From CAZBGL01 sp964491375 (GTDB lineage Bacteria > Desulfobacterota > Deferrisomatia > Deferrisomatales > Deferrisomataceae), in NCBI GenBank assembly GCA_964491375.1, contig CAZBGL010000163.1:1-20545 (forward strand): 20,545 nt of DNA, given 5' to 3'. The translations under genes and the position numbers were made by a program. Each line of letters begins with the position of its first letter. Position 1 is the first letter of the stretch. The notes below the pieces were generated by a model, which worked only from the letters and a program-made list of their open reading frames with translations, was not told the origin of the DNA and searched no databases. Below are positions 1-6,845 of the stretch, piece after piece.

Positions 1-127
1 GGCGCAGGCGCTCCCACTGGAGATCGGCCAGCCGGTCGGCCGGCATGCCCTCCACCTGGGGGTTCCACAAAGGCTGGCCCGGATCGGGCAAAGGGCCCGT
101 GCGCAGCGTGGACCGCGGAAGGCTCAC
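1..127 (-). CDS. Phenylacetate-CoA ligase-like protein, N-terminal fragment (runs off left edge)
   Basis: Only the first 42 codons are in the window. The proposed start is a GTG at 127-125 whose last two bases are the first two of the V4R gene's TGA stop (124-126), a 4-base GTGA overlap. A GGAGG ribosome binding site lies about 8 bases upstream. The visible peptide contains WNPQVEGMPADRL followed by ADLQWERLR, which resembles the N-terminus of PaaK-type AMP-forming aryl-CoA ligases (a W-N-x-E-x-E-x-M-P stretch, then an L-Q-x-E-R-L helix). No catalytic motif is reached, so the family call rests on this short match plus the genetic context. A second, complete PaaK-type gene lies at 13081-14364. 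Reading frame and start are well supported; the family is moderate. Confidence 0.6.
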   Translation of the reverse strand, partial: MSLPRSTLRTGPLPDPGQPLWNPQVEGMPADRLADLQWERLR

Positions 128-639
128 CGCAGCGATCCTCCACCCCCTCCCGTCCCTTTCGCGGGCACGAACCGGCAGGCCGGGGCGCCGCAGGCCGCGC
201 ACGCCGGTTCCTCCCACGGGACGTTCGACCCCATGACCTCGCTCCAGATCCCCCGCAGCACGCCACGCACCAGGTGGCACACCGGACGCTCCGAAGGCGC
301 GCACGCCTCGGCAAAAGGGGAATGCTCCAGGACCACCGCCGGGCCGTCCCACTCCACCCGGAACCGGCCCCATCCGATGAGCGCGCCGAACGCGAGCACC
401 CGTTCCACCGCGGCGCGGTCCTTGAGCCCCTGGGCCAGGCCGGCCCGGCCGGCCAGGCGCCCGCCCCGGAACCCCCCCTCCTCCAGCAGCGCCTGCACCC
501 CGGGGTCTCCGGAACCGGCCAGGGGGACCAGCGTTTCGGGCCGGATCAGGAGATACCGGGAACTCCCCACCGCCAGGCGGCCCCGTTCCGGGTCCTTCGC
601 CAAGGCCAATCCGGCGGCCGTCGTGTCCTTCTCCGCCAC
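124..639 (-). CDS. V4R (4-vinyl reductase) domain protein
   Basis: A 171-residue protein starting at GTG (639-637) behind a GGGAGGG ribosome binding site. The C-terminal third carries the V4R signature: a CHLVRGVLRGI helix, then ...VPWEEPACAACGAPACRFVP, with Cys residues spaced as in the family's C-x2-C...C-R-F metal or ligand pocket. V4R domains bind small hydrophobic or tetrapyrrole-like ligands and occur as stand-alone proteins or as sensor domains of regulators; no DNA-binding or ATPase domain is present here. The N-terminal half (SSRYLLIRPETLVPLAG...) matches the usual lead-in of stand-alone V4R proteins. It follows the TIGR04076-type gene by 18 bases and overlaps the start of the downstream ligase, so the three are probably co-translated. 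The precise role is unknown; a ligand-binding partner or chaperone for a CoA-ester pathway is inference. Confidence 0.72.
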   Translation of the reverse strand: MAEKDTTAAGLALAKDPERGRLAVGSSRYLLIRPETLVPLAGSGDPGVQALLEEGGFRGGRLAGRAGLAQGLKDRAAVERVLAFGALIGWGRFRVEWDGPAVVLEHSPFAEACAPSERPVCHLVRGVLRGIWSEVMGSNVPWEEPACAACGAPACRFVPAKGTGGGGGSLR

Positions 640-657
640 GTCAGCCCTCCCCGGGCC

Positions 658-918
658 TCAGGCCTCCACCACCTCGGTCTCCACCACCAGGCGGTTGTAC
701 GCATCCGGGCACGGAAGGCGCATCCGCCCGTCCGGGGCCCACGGGTACGACCCCCCGTGCACGAGCACCGAGACGAACGGAAACACCGTGTAGTAGAGGT
801 ATCCGCAGACTCCCCCCGCGTCGTAGCAGTCCACCTCGAACACGTCGCCCACCCTGTGGCCCTTGCTGCACGTGCCCTCCAGCGCCACCACGGTCAGTCG
901 AACCTTTCGCTCGGCCAT
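658..918 (-). CDS. Small TIGR04076-type cysteine-rich protein
   Basis: An 86-residue protein starting at ATG 918 with an excellent GGGAGG site 6 bases upstream. The longer open frame to its right has no such site and overlaps the Fe-S gene, so I reject the extension. The sequence has the layout of TIGR04076 proteins: a short beta strand (KVRLTVVALEG), C-x-x-G-H-x-x-G-D-x-F, a central hydrophobic strand (YYTVFPFVSVLVHGG) and a C-terminal CPD followed by a V-E-T-E-V strand. Cysteines are at 17, 31, 38 and 70. The family has no established function; it recurs in anaerobes near redox and corrinoid genes. Here it sits 61 bases after a reductive-dehalogenase-like gene and just before a V4R gene, suggesting a small redox or metal-handling accessory, which is inference. 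Confidence 0.6.
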   Translation of the reverse strand: MAERKVRLTVVALEGTCSKGHRVGDVFEVDCYDAGGVCGYLYYTVFPFVSVLVHGGSYPWAPDGRMRLPCPDAYNRLVVETEVVEA

Positions 919-979
919 GGTACCTCCCTCGGTCGCATGGTGCCGTTCGCCCTGCCCGGAGGTCCGCACTTGCCGAACG

Positions 980-1984
980 CTACAGCGGACACACGCCCTG
1001 GCACAGGGCGCAGCTCTCGCCCCGCTCCACCCAGAACCGCAGGCACGCCTCGGCGTCCACCGGCCACGGGTTGCCTTCTTTCCGGTTGCAGGGTCCGGGA
1101 GGAACCCCTCCCGGTTCCCCTTCCGGGATCGCGCCCGCGGGGCACGCCTTGGCGCACACCCCGCAGGTGGTGCAGAACTCGTGCGGCTCCATCGGGCCGG
1201 GCGGGTCCGGCTCCAGGGGCATGTCCGTGAGCACCTTGGCGATGCGCACCGCGGCACCCAGTTCGTGCGCGATGAGCATGCCGTGCCGGCCGGCTTGCCC
1301 CAGGCCCGCGGCCACGGCCAGCGGAACGGACAGGGCCGTGTCGTTCATGCACGGGATGGCCACGTACCCCGCTGCCCGGATCGCCTCGGCCAGCGACACG
1401 GCGAGCACGGCCATGCGCGAGTACCCCAGGTTCGTCTCGATGCTCGCGGCCAGGGGCCGGCGCGACCGCAGCTCGGCCGCCTCCATGGGCGCGAGCACCA
1501 CCACGGCCCGGTCCACCGATGCCGGGACGACCAGGGCGTCTTCGGTCTCGGCCGGCTCGTCCACCTTCCGGAACTCAACGACCTTGCACACGGGCTCCCC
1601 GGGGTCGTAGGGGTTGAGCTGCACCCGTGCGTACACCCACGCCCGGTCCAGCACGGCCACGCCCGCCGCAGCGGCGCCCAGGCGCCGCGCCAGCTCCAGC
1701 ACCCACTCCCGGTGGTCCGCCGGCGTCCCCTCCAGGCGCCGGGCTGGCCTCGGCCCCCGGCCCGTCCACGACAGCAGCCCTCGGTTCTCCCGGCCCTCGC
1801 CGTACGGCCCCACCAGCGTGTTGAGTGCCCGGGCCCCGGCCAGCCGGACCAGCGCCCACCGCATCTCCTGCTCGGCCCGGGCCCGCTCACGGGCCCGCTC
1901 CAGGTACACCTCGGTCCAGGGCCGCCCGAGCCGGCGGGAAAGGCTGTGGAACGCGATTCGGCTGGCATCGAAGCGTCGGGGCAC
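980..1984 (-). CDS. Reductive-dehalogenase-like corrinoid/[4Fe-4S] protein, cytoplasmic, no Tat signal
   Basis: A 334-residue protein beginning at GTG 1984, with a GAGAGGAG site that overlaps the dctM stop. Residues ~185-262 resemble the RdhA corrinoid-binding core: NLGYSRMAVLAVSLAEAIRA, then GYVAIP..., PLAVAAGLGQAGR, and VLTDMPLEPDPP. Two ferredoxin-type clusters follow: C271-x2-C274-x2-C277-x3-C281-P, and C314 ... C325-x2-C328-x3-C332-P, the same spacing as RdhA, with the W-P-V-D and C-L-R-F-W segment between them. It lacks the Tat leader of respiratory dehalogenases, no membrane-anchor gene (rdhB) is adjacent, and the protein stops one residue after the last CP, so the usual C-terminal tail is missing. 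Epoxyqueuosine reductase (QueG) is a distant relative but fits the core less well. Function is unproven: it may reduce a halogenated or unsaturated substrate, or only share the fold. It is co-transcribed with the TRAP transporter. Confidence 0.72.
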   Translation of the reverse strand: MPRRFDASRIAFHSLSRRLGRPWTEVYLERARERARAEQEMRWALVRLAGARALNTLVGPYGEGRENRGLLSWTGRGPRPARRLEGTPADHREWVLELARRLGAAAAGVAVLDRAWVYARVQLNPYDPGEPVCKVVEFRKVDEPAETEDALVVPASVDRAVVVLAPMEAAELRSRRPLAASIETNLGYSRMAVLAVSLAEAIRAAGYVAIPCMNDTALSVPLAVAAGLGQAGRHGMLIAHELGAAVRIAKVLTDMPLEPDPPGPMEPHEFCTTCGVCAKACPAGAIPEGEPGGVPPGPCNRKEGNPWPVDAEACLRFWVERGESCALCQGVCPL

Positions 1985-1995
1985 GGGGGCTCCTC

Positions 1996-3300
1996 TCACC
2001 GCAGCAGCGCGGGCAGCCAGGTGGCCAGGCCGGGACAGGCGATGAGCACCCCGATGCACACCACGAACGCGGCCAGGAAGTAGCTCACCCCCCGGAACAC
2101 CGTGCCCATGGGCACGCCCCGGGCCATGGCAGCCACCACGTACGTGTTGATGCCCACCGGAGGGGTGATCGCGCCCATGGTGGTGATCACCGTGATGAGC
2201 ACGGCGAACCACAGGCGGTCGTATCCCAGGGCCTCGGCCACCGGAAAGAAGATGGGAATCGTGATCATGAGGAGCCCCAGGGCGTCCATGACCGCGCCGC
2301 CCACCACGTAGATCGCCATCATCAAGAGCAGGATCACGAACCTCGGGATGGGCAACTGGGCGACCCACGAAGCGGCCTCGTAGGGCAGCCGGGTCACGGC
2401 CAGGAAGCGGCCGAAGATCACAGCGCCCGCCACGATCATGAGTACCATGCACGACATCCGGATGGTGTCGGCCACGGCCCGCGCGAACTTCTCGCGGGAG
2501 AGGTGCCGTCCCAGCAGGCTGATCAGGAGCGCGAACGCGGCGCCTGCGGCGCCCGCCTCGGTGGGGGTGAACCACCCGAGGTACAGCCCGGCCATGACGA
2601 GTCCGAACAGGATGACCATCTCCACCGAGCCCGGCAGGCTCCGCAACCGGTGGCTCCACGAACTGCGCTCGCCACGGGGGCCCAGCTCGGGCCGGAGCCG
2701 GCACACGGTGAACACCGTAACGAGCAGGAACACGGTGAGCACGATCCCGGGCACCAGGGCCGCGAAGAAGAGCTTGGCGATGGACTCGCCCGTGGCCAGG
2801 CCGATCACGATCAGCACGACGCTCGGCGGGATCACCACGCCCAGGGTGGCCCCCGCGGCCACCGAGCCGGTGCTCAGCACGGGGCGATACCCGTACTTTT
2901 CCATCTCGGGCAGGGCCACCGCGCTCATGGTGGCCGCCGTGGCCGCGTTGGACCCGCAGATCGCCGCGAACCCGGCGCACGCCAGCACCGTGGCCATGGC
3001 CACCCCGCCCCGGATGTGGCCGAACCAGGTGTGGGCCGTCCGGTACAGCCGCTCGCTCACGCCGGCTGCAAAACAGATGTTCCCCATCAGGATGAAGAAC
3101 GGGATCACCGTCAGGCCGTACGACGAGAACGTCTGCCACAGGGTGTGCCCGGTCATGTTCAGGGCGGCCCGGGGTGAGACCACCCCGGCGAACCCGGCGA
3201 ACCCCACCAGGGCCATGGCGAATCCCACGGGCATCCGGAGCAGGAACAGGATGGCCATGAGCGCCAGGATGCCCACCAGGCCGGCCATCGCTCCTTCCAT
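1996..3300 (-). CDS. dctM: TRAP transporter large permease subunit DctM
   Basis: A 434-residue membrane protein with about a dozen hydrophobic segments across its whole length, the usual size for DctM of the ion-coupled tripartite (TRAP) transporters. Family features include RMPVGFAMALVGFAG near the N-terminus, IPFFILMGN, CGSNAATAATMSAVALPEM, VIPPSVVLIVIG, and TPPVGINTYVVA in the second half, the repeated-half architecture of the substrate path. The start ATG at 3300 has a near-perfect AGGAGGTGA site that also contains the TGA stop of dctQ, so the two permease subunits are translationally coupled. The next gene, the RdhA-like protein, begins 11 bases after its stop. DctM forms the transport channel with DctQ and accepts cargo from the periplasmic DctP. 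The substrate is unknown; TRAP systems typically carry carboxylates or sulfonates. Confidence 0.95.
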   Translation of the reverse strand: MEGAMAGLVGILALMAILFLLRMPVGFAMALVGFAGFAGVVSPRAALNMTGHTLWQTFSSYGLTVIPFFILMGNICFAAGVSERLYRTAHTWFGHIRGGVAMATVLACAGFAAICGSNAATAATMSAVALPEMEKYGYRPVLSTGSVAAGATLGVVIPPSVVLIVIGLATGESIAKLFFAALVPGIVLTVFLLVTVFTVCRLRPELGPRGERSSWSHRLRSLPGSVEMVILFGLVMAGLYLGWFTPTEAGAAGAAFALLISLLGRHLSREKFARAVADTIRMSCMVLMIVAGAVIFGRFLAVTRLPYEAASWVAQLPIPRFVILLLMMAIYVVGGAVMDALGLLMITIPIFFPVAEALGYDRLWFAVLITVITTMGAITPPVGINTYVVAAMARGVPMGTVFRGVSYFLAAFVVCIGVLIACPGLATWLPALLR

Positions 3301-3302
3301 GT

Positions 3303-3782
3303 TCACCTCCTCTCCCCGGACGGCCGCCACGTCTGCCAGGCGTCCCACAACAGCGTGAGCACGAGCACCCCCGTGCCCAGGGCGGTGAGCCACACCACGG
3401 GGTAGAACGCGATCTGGAGCGTTTCGGAGAGCTCACCGGCCCGGCGCAGTTCGAAACCGAGGAGCACGAGCCGGTATCCCACCAGGCCGAAGAACACCGC
3501 GCAGGCCAGGTGCGAGATCCCCTCGAACGCCCGCTGGAGCCCGGCCGGAAAGCGCTCGAACAGGATGTCCACCGCGATGTGGTTCCGCCGTTCCTGGGCC
3601 GGACCCAGTGCGAACGCGGCGATGAGCGCCCCGCCGAACCCCAGGAGCTCGAACGAGCCCTGGATGGGCATGCGCAGGGGCCGCAGGACCATGTTCGCCA
3701 CGGCGATCCCCATGGTGCCCAGCAGCACGGTGGAACCGGCCCACAGCATCACCCGGTTCATGGCCTGGATCCAACGCCGCAC
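3303..3782 (-). CDS. dctQ: TRAP transporter small permease subunit DctQ
   Basis: A 159-residue protein with four hydrophobic segments, matching the small TRAP permease. Landmarks are N-R-V-M-L-W-A-G in helix 1, R-x-P-I-Q-G-S-F-E-L between helices 1 and 2, and the conserved Q-E-R-R-N-H-I-A-V-D-I-L-F segment before helix 3. I chose GTG 3782 because AGGAGGAGG lies about 6 bases upstream of it. The frame could open at a TTG (3797), but that would translate the ribosome binding site itself (R-R-R), so it is unlikely. It ends inside the ribosome binding site of dctM. The 63-base gap from dctP holds a strong hairpin (3807-3838). Confidence 0.92.
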   Translation of the reverse strand: MRRWIQAMNRVMLWAGSTVLLGTMGIAVANMVLRPLRMPIQGSFELLGFGGALIAAFALGPAQERRNHIAVDILFERFPAGLQRAFEGISHLACAVFFGLVGYRLVLLGFELRRAGELSETLQIAFYPVVWLTALGTGVLVLTLLWDAWQTWRPSGERR

Positions 3783-3806
3783 GGTCCTCCTCCTCAACGG
3801 TGGAAC

Positions 3807-3838
3807 GCCGGCCGGGCCCCGTGCGGGACCCGGCCGGC
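3807..3838 (-). repeat. GC-rich hairpin between dctP and dctQ
   Basis: A perfect 10-base inverted repeat (GCCGGCCGGG at 3807-3816 and CCCGGCCGGC at 3829-3838) around a 12-base loop that can pair further through CCC/GGG. It sits just after the dctP stop and before the dctQ ribosome binding site, with no T-run following in the transcription direction, so it is not a standard terminator. Such hairpins after binding-protein genes commonly stabilise the upstream mRNA or reduce read-through, giving more binding protein than permease. That role is inference here. Confidence 0.6.
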
Positions 3839-3845
3839 AAAGGGC

Positions 3846-4865
3846 TCACCGCGCCCCGAACTCGGCCTCGTATTTCCTCTTGAGCTCGTACAGGTCCTGG
3901 AGAAACGACTTGCCCGGCAGGCCCTTGGCCTCGGTTCTCTGGACCCAGTCGTCGATGATGGGCTGGACCTTTTCGTGCCATTTCCGGTACTCGGCGTCCG
4001 ACAGCCGGATCAGCTCGAACCCGTAGTTCTCCTTGGACCACTCGATGGACTCCTTGACGCGGTTGTCGATGTACTCGCCCACCCACAGGGAGTGGTCCCG
4101 GGCCATGTCCTCCATGACCTGCTTCACGTCCTCCGGAAGCGCCTTCCACCGATCCATGTTCATGACCACGGCGAAGGAGGCGGTCTGCATCTGGGTGACC
4201 GTGCCGTACTTGCAGAACTCCACGAACTTGAAGTCCTTCAGGATGTCCATCGAGGAGAACACCCCCTTCACGATGCCCTTCTGGAGCGCCTCGGGCGTTT
4301 CGGACATGGGCATGGCCACGGGCGTGGCACCCAGGAGCTTGAGCACCCGCACGCCGGCTCCGGTGCACCGCAGCTCGTACCCCTTCAGGTCGTCCAGGGT
4401 GCGGATGGGGTCCTTGGACATGATGTCCGCGGGAGGGGCCACGAACAGCGCGAGAACCTTCACTTTCTTCAGCGACGCCGGCTTGTACTTCTGGTACAGG
4501 TCCCACAGCACCGCGTTGGCCACCTTGGCGTTCGGGAACCCCACGGGCAGGTCCATTCCGGCGAGCAGGGGGAACCGGCCGGGCTGGTAGGCGAACACGA
4601 AACATCCGATGTCCGCCACGCCGTCGATCACCCCGTCCAGCATGTTCTTGGCACCCAGGAGGGTGGACCCCGGAAACGTCTTGACCCGGACCTTGCCGCC
4701 GGTGCGCTTTTCCACTTCCTTGGCCCACCGCTCCATCTGGACCGACGGGAACGTCTTGGCCGGCGGGAAGTTGGCGTACGTCAGCTTGATCGCCGCGTGG
4801 CCCTTCGGCACCACGAGGCCTGCCGCGCCCAGGACGGCCGCCAGCACGAGCACCCTTTTCCGCAT
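3846..4865 (-). CDS. dctP: TRAP transporter periplasmic substrate-binding protein DctP
   Basis: A 339-residue protein from ATG 4865, behind AAGGAGGG; an in-frame ATG 45 bases upstream has no such site. Residues 1-25 form a Sec signal peptide (MRKR, a Leu/Ala/Val core, then G-H-A-A). The mature protein begins with the KLTYANFPP strand typical of DctP, then a W-A-K-E-V-E-K-R-T-G-G-K-V helix, F-P-G-S-T-L-L-G, the substrate-contacting region around R166 (Y-E-L-R-C-T-G), and M-P-M-S-E-T-P-E-A-L-Q-K-G. R166 sits where TRAP binding proteins hold the ligand carboxylate, so an organic acid is the likely cargo. It is the first gene of dctPQM and probably the first gene of its transcription unit, following a 208-base AT-richer gap. 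Confidence 0.93.
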   Translation of the reverse strand: MRKRVLVLAAVLGAAGLVVPKGHAAIKLTYANFPPAKTFPSVQMERWAKEVEKRTGGKVRVKTFPGSTLLGAKNMLDGVIDGVADIGCFVFAYQPGRFPLLAGMDLPVGFPNAKVANAVLWDLYQKYKPASLKKVKVLALFVAPPADIMSKDPIRTLDDLKGYELRCTGAGVRVLKLLGATPVAMPMSETPEALQKGIVKGVFSSMDILKDFKFVEFCKYGTVTQMQTASFAVVMNMDRWKALPEDVKQVMEDMARDHSLWVGEYIDNRVKESIEWSKENYGFELIRLSDAEYRKWHEKVQPIIDDWVQRTEAKGLPGKSFLQDLYELKRKYEAEFGAR

Positions 4866-5073
4866 CGCTCCCTCCTTTCGTGTGGGTATCGCGGAGTTCG
4901 CCCGGATCATCTTCTTCTTTCAAACCACATTTCTTGTCACTAGAGGCTCCACCGGAAACCTCTTCTCTCCCCACCTCCCCTCACACCGCGCTGAATCGGC
5001 ACACTGTTTTATCTCCGTTCCGGGACAAGATCCCCTCCTCTGCGGGGCGGGCACCCGCATCCTTCGGCACGAC
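4866..5073. other. 208-base AT-richer intergenic region upstream of dctP, candidate promoter region
   Basis: The stretch between the xdhC stop and the dctP start is visibly less GC-rich than the genes around it, especially 4895-5040 (runs such as cttcttctttcaaa and ctgttttatc). It is the largest such patch in the window and the most likely place for a new promoter driving dctPQM leftward. I could not fit a convincing -35/-10 or -24/-12 pair by eye, so no promoter is placed. A short inverted repeat near the xdhC end (5041-5059) is listed separately. Confidence 0.45.
5041..5059 (-). terminator. Possible hairpin terminator downstream of xdhC
   Basis: TGCGGG (5041-5046) and CCCGCA (5054-5059) form a 6-base stem with a 7-base loop, starting 15 bases after the xdhC stop in the transcription direction. 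There is no following T-run, so this would be at best a weak or Rho-assisted end to the molybdenum hydroxylase unit. Confidence 0.25.
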
Positions 5074-6087
5074 TCAGACCTGTCCGGGCCGTCCCCCGCC
5101 CTTGCGGCGCTCCGCGATCATCTCGGCGACGATCGCCACCGCGATCTCGCCCGGTGTCTCGGCCTCGATGTCCAGCCCCACCGGCATCCGGAAGACCCGG
5201 AGGCGTTCGTCCGGGATGCCGGCCTCCCGAAGCCGCTCCAGCGTGGCCTTGCGCTTGCGCCGGCTTCCGATCACGCCCACGTACCGGGCCGGGGTGCGCA
5301 GCGCCTCCTCTGCCGCCTCTGCGTCCGAAAGGTGTCCCCGGGTGCACACCACCACGAACGTGTCCGGGCCGGCCTCCACCTCGTCGAACACCCCGTGGAA
5401 CGGCCGGCACAGCACCCGGTCGGCCCAGGGCAGCGTCCCGGGCGAGGCGAACTCCGGCCGGTCGTCCACCACCGTGACCTCGAACCCGGCAGCCGAGGCC
5501 ACCTGGGCGATCGCCCGCCCCACGTGCCCCGCCCCCAGGACCACCAGGGGGGAACGCTCCGGTACCACGGCCTCGGCCAGGACCCCCCCCTCGGGGCCGT
5601 GCCGGAAGGTCGGCTCCTCCGCCCGGAGCCCCTCGCCCACGTCGTCGCCGGTCCACCGCCCGGCCGAGCGGGCCGCCAGCCGGGGATCGGCCCCGCCGGG
5701 CCCCCATGCCGTGACCAGGATCACCTCCGCCCGCCCCCGGAGCCCGCGGGCCGCGGCCTCGGCCACGGGTTCGTGGCGCGGCCGCCACGGGGCGATCACA
5801 ACGTCCACCGAGCCGCCGCAGACCATGCCCTCGTCGGCCAACTGCTTCGCATCCATCCGGAACGGGACCACCCGCACCCGGCCGTCGGAGAGGACCGCCT
5901 CGGCCTCCGTGCGCACCCGGGCCTCCAGGACCCCCCCGCCGATCGTTCCCACGAGCGTACCGTCCGCCAGCACCGCGCACCGCGTGCCGGCGCTCCGGGG
6001 GGCCGAACCCAGGCGGCGGGCGATCGTGGCCACGGCCACACTCCGCCCGTCTCCCAGCTCCTTCCGGACGCGCTCGAACAGGTTCAC
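5074..6087 (-). CDS. xdhC: XdhC/CoxI family molybdenum hydroxylase maturation factor
   Basis: A 337-residue protein. XdhC proteins bind molybdenum cofactor, promote insertion of the terminal sulfido (or selenido) ligand, and hand the cofactor to the apo-hydroxylase. The N-terminal CoxI domain shows VAVATIARRLGSAPR, G-T-I-G-G-G-V-L-E, and M-V-C-G-G-S-V-D-V; the C-terminal Rossmann domain shows LVVLGAGHVGRAIA, V-V-D-D-R-P-E-F-A, V-V-C-T-R-G-H, Y-V-G-V-I-G-S-R-R-K, and M-P-V-G-L-D-I-E-A-E-T-P-G-E-I-A. I chose GTG 6087: it makes a GTGA overlap with the yqeC stop and has a GGGGGTG site about 8 bases upstream. GTG 6093 is in frame but too close to that site. Together with yqeC, yqeB and mocA it forms the maturation set for the hydroxylase at 9126-13038. 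Confidence 0.93.
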   Translation of the reverse strand: MNLFERVRKELGDGRSVAVATIARRLGSAPRSAGTRCAVLADGTLVGTIGGGVLEARVRTEAEAVLSDGRVRVVPFRMDAKQLADEGMVCGGSVDVVIAPWRPRHEPVAEAAARGLRGRAEVILVTAWGPGGADPRLAARSAGRWTGDDVGEGLRAEEPTFRHGPEGGVLAEAVVPERSPLVVLGAGHVGRAIAQVASAAGFEVTVVDDRPEFASPGTLPWADRVLCRPFHGVFDEVEAGPDTFVVVCTRGHLSDAEAAEEALRTPARYVGVIGSRRKRKATLERLREAGIPDERLRVFRMPVGLDIEAETPGEIAVAIVAEMIAERRKGGGRPGQV

Positions 6088-6845
6088 ATCCACACCCCCC
6101 GCACCGGCCTGTGGGGATCCCTGAGCCGCACGAGCACCACCCTCTCGTATCCCCCCCCGGCCCGCATCACGGCCCGGGCCACCTCCCGGCCGGCCCGCTC
6201 CGTGCCGGGATCGTCGGCCTGGTTGAGCACCGCCACGGCCCGCGCCCCGGCCGGGCGCCCCTTGGCCAGGCCGTCCGGGGCCAACAGGAGCCGCACCAGC
6301 AGGTCCGGGTCGATCGTCTCGCCGGGGCGGGCCCCGGTCACCTCGCACACCCGGTGGAGCCGAAACGCCCATTCCTCGGACAGCGGGCGGCCCAGGCACG
6401 AAAGCCCCACCACGGCCACGAACAGCGTCGTGGCCTCGGGCACCACGGGTTCCCATGCCTCCGGCGCCTTCAGGGGCCGCCGAGCCGCGCCGTCGGCCTC
6501 GAGCACGAGTGCGTGCACCCAGCCGTGACGCACGGTGCGCCCGGCCCAACCGGGGTCCACGCCGTCCACCTTCTGGTGGTCCAGCAGGCGCCGGCCCAGC
6601 ACGGGGAACGACGGCTCCTTCCAGGGCCAGGCGCGCAGCGCGGCCTCCAGGGCCCTTTCGTCGCCGGTCACCAGCCGGCCCTCCTCCGGGGGCTGGATCT
6701 TGGTGGTGGTCCCGGCGGCCGCGCGCACCCCGCGCCGGCGCAGCTCCTTGGTCAGCCGGTACATCAGCGTGGTCTTGCCCCCTCCCCCCACGAGGCTCAC
6801 CAACCCATCCCGGTCCAGCCCGAGCGCGCCCACCAGGGACCTCAC
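6084..6845 (-). CDS. yqeC: YqeC, selenium-dependent molybdenum hydroxylase accessory protein
   Basis: A 253-residue P-loop protein. GGGGKTT at residues 20-26 is the nucleotide-binding loop, followed by a T-T-T-K-I segment, a V-L-E-A-D-G-A-A-R-R-P-L-K region and V-A-V-L-N-Q-A-D near the C-terminus (a G4-like N-Q-A-D element), all as in the YqeC family (TIGR03172). Comparative genomics links YqeC and YqeB to selenium-dependent molybdenum hydroxylases, in which selenium is a labile ligand of the cofactor rather than selenocysteine; the biochemical step of YqeC is not settled. The start is GTG 6845, forming a GTGA overlap with the methyltransferase stop, behind GAGGTG. Its own stop overlaps the xdhC start. 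Confidence 0.9.
   Translation of the reverse strand: MRSLVGALGLDRDGLVSLVGGGGKTTLMYRLTKELRRRGVRAAAGTTTKIQPPEEGRLVTGDERALEAALRAWPWKEPSFPVLGRRLLDHQKVDGVDPGWAGRTVRHGWVHALVLEADGAARRPLKAPEAWEPVVPEATTLFVAVVGLSCLGRPLSEEWAFRLHRVCEVTGARPGETIDPDLLVRLLLAPDGLAKGRPAGARAVAVLNQADDPGTERAGREVARAVMRAGGGYERVVLVRLRDPHRPVRGVWM

Noticed and set aside
980..1984. Tat signal suggested by the N-terminal RRF
   Set aside because: No hydrophobic segment or cleavage site follows the arginine pair; the region is charged and helical.
980..3436. An 818-residue minus-strand frame that would fuse the Fe-S protein to upstream sequence
   Set aside because: Only the last 334 residues have family motifs; the rest is the dctM and dctQ region read out of frame. 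A GTG with a good ribosome binding site sits at 1984.
3303..3797. TTG start for dctQ at 3797
   Set aside because: It would translate the AGGAGGAGG ribosome binding site that properly positions GTG 3782.
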